The notes below the pieces were generated by a model. That model was given only the letters and a program-made list of their open reading frames with translations. It was not told where the DNA came from and made no database searches. Below, piece after piece: positions 6,721 through 7,044 of a stretch of DNA of 7,044 nucleotides (positions are counted from its first letter, which is position 1; each line of letters begins with the position of its first letter). The stretch comes from Cyclobacteriaceae bacterium (GTDB taxonomy: Bacteria > Bacteroidota > Bacteroidia > Cytophagales > Cyclobacteriaceae), in contig JAUUZS010000220.1 of the NCBI GenBank assembly GCA_030589835.1, forward strand, positions 1 to 7,044, given 5' to 3'. The translations under genes and the position numbers were made by a program.

Positions 6721-6902
6721 GGCATTTTTCATTTAGTAGTTTACACTTTGCGTACCTCTGCGGATACTTTGCGCACCTTTGCGAGATAACCCTTCATAGC
6801 TCAAGCAAGAATTACGCAGAGTTTCGCAAGGAAAATGCAAAGTTTCGCAAAGCGATTATTCGAAAAAGTGTTAACTACTTTTTGCCTTTTATGAAAAATG
6901 CC
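6721..6902. mobile_element. MITE-like element, 182 bp, 12-bp TIRs, 8-bp TSD
   Basis: The ends are perfect inverted repeats: GGCATTTTTCAT (6721-6732) and ATGAAAAATGCC (6891-6902). A second pair, AGTAGTTTACAC (6735-6746) and GTGTTAACTACT (6868-6879), matches at 11 of 12 positions. The inner arms 6746-6783 and 6815-6852 match at 27 of 38 positions around a 31-base centre. The whole element is thus one long imperfect palindrome, with extra bases in the right arm at 6853-6867 and 6880-6890. GATATTTT flanks it on both sides. No transposase is encoded, so it would be moved in trans. An 8-bp duplication with GG ends is compatible with several IS families (for example ISL3, IS1595 or IS66), and I cannot choose among them. 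The element lies between convergent genes, one base plus the duplication away from the NUDIX stop codon. CTTTGCG-type repeats are common in Bacteroidota intergenic DNA (from memory). Confidence 0.75.
6746..6852. repeat. Four CTTTGCG and four inverted CGCAAAG units, helical spacing
   Basis: The left arm has CTTTGCG-type heptamers at 6746, 6756 (CTCTGCG), 6767 and 6777. The right arm has inverted heptamers at 6815 (CGCAGAG), 6825 (CGCAAGG), 6836 (TGCAAAG) and 6846 (CGCAAAG). Starts are 10, 11 and 10 bp apart in both arms, so the units fall on one face of the DNA helix and pair in register as RNA or cruciform. This array is the core of the 182-bp element. Confidence 0.8.
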
Positions 6903-6910
6903 GATATTTT
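6903..6910. repeat. Target-site duplication, right copy (GATATTTT)
   Basis: Identical to 6713-6720 and directly adjoining the right terminal inverted repeat. One base separates it from the stop codon of the minus-strand gene at 6912. Confidence 0.75.
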
Positions 6911-6911
6911 A

Positions 6912-7044
6912 TTAAATAAACCCAATTCCTTTCTCAAGCAATTTCTCGTACTTTGATCTCTTGAAGCTGTACAAATAAGGTGCTTTATGCGCTCCTCCCA
7001 GCAATTGCTTTTCATGTCGAATAAATATCCCCAGTTTGAGCATC
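6912..7044 (-). CDS. C-terminus of a probable NUDIX hydrolase/regulator (partial)
   Basis: The minus strand is open from the window edge to a TAA at 6912-6914. The last 43 residues read MLKLGIFIRHEK, QLLGGAHKAPYLYSF, KRSKYEKLLEKGIGFI. The closing pattern, a basic loop, then APYLYSF, then a KYEKLLEKGxxF helix, is what I associate with the winged-helix tail of NrtR/AraR-type NUDIX proteins in Bacteroidota. These are ADP-ribose/sugar-sensing regulators or hydrolases whose C-terminus usually reads like PxLYxFDxxKYxxLxxxGFxFE. The NUDIX box itself would lie outside the window, so the family call rests on this tail alone. The methionine at 7043 is most likely internal. It is convergent with the permease gene; the 182-bp mobile element follows its stop, and the terminator at 6617-6660 lies beyond that. 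Confidence 0.55.
   Translation of the reverse strand, partial: MLKLGIFIRHEKQLLGGAHKAPYLYSFKRSKYEKLLEKGIGFI

Noticed and set aside
6746..6852. Considered as a CRISPR array because of regularly spaced short repeats
   Set aside because: The units are 7 bp with 3-4 bp gaps and are arranged as facing inverted arms. There are no 25-40 bp repeats, no spacers and no cas genes.
6633..6956. Plus-strand open frame of 107 codons after the permease
   Set aside because: It runs through the terminator hairpin, the whole inverted-repeat element and into the antisense of the NUDIX tail. It is open only by chance and the repeats.

Overview
The window looks like chromosomal DNA from a member of the Bacteroidota, most likely a Cytophagales/Cyclobacteriaceae-type organism. 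This is inference, from moderate AT-richness, A-rich leaders without clear Shine-Dalgarno sites, a large FtsX/MacB-type permease of the kind these genomes carry in many copies, a lipoprotein glycoside hydrolase, and CTTTGCG-type intergenic repeats.

Layout. Positions 82-3233 hold three minus-strand genes, read right to left: a GNAT acetyltransferase (3233 to 2817), a 90-residue two-helix membrane protein of the transporter-suffix type (2601 to 2329), and a 723-residue lipoprotein resembling GH67/GH20-like glycoside hydrolases (2253 to 82). Positions 3246-4242 are about 1 kb without an intact gene. They hold several inverted repeats and what looks like a frameshifted, truncated remnant of an AraC-type helix-turn-helix regulator on the minus strand. 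Positions 4243-6618 (+) encode a 791-residue ABC transporter permease with duplicated MacB_PCD/FtsX halves and no ATPase beside it. The right end (6912-7044, minus) is the C-terminus of a gene running out of the window, probably a NUDIX hydrolase/regulator with a winged-helix tail.

The most notable structure lies between the convergent permease and NUDIX genes. A 182-bp element (6721-6902) has perfect 12-bp terminal inverted repeats and is flanked by a perfect 8-bp direct repeat, GATATTTT. Inside it are four CTTTGCG units facing four CGCAAAG-type units, with the same 10/11/10-bp spacing in both arms. It has the architecture of a MITE (a non-autonomous transposable element). It appears to have landed just behind the NUDIX stop codon, between that gene and its likely terminator, a hairpin with a T7 tract on the minus strand at 6617-6660.

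The genes do not form one pathway. The glycoside hydrolase and small membrane protein could share a transcript (75 bp apart); the rest look like independent units.
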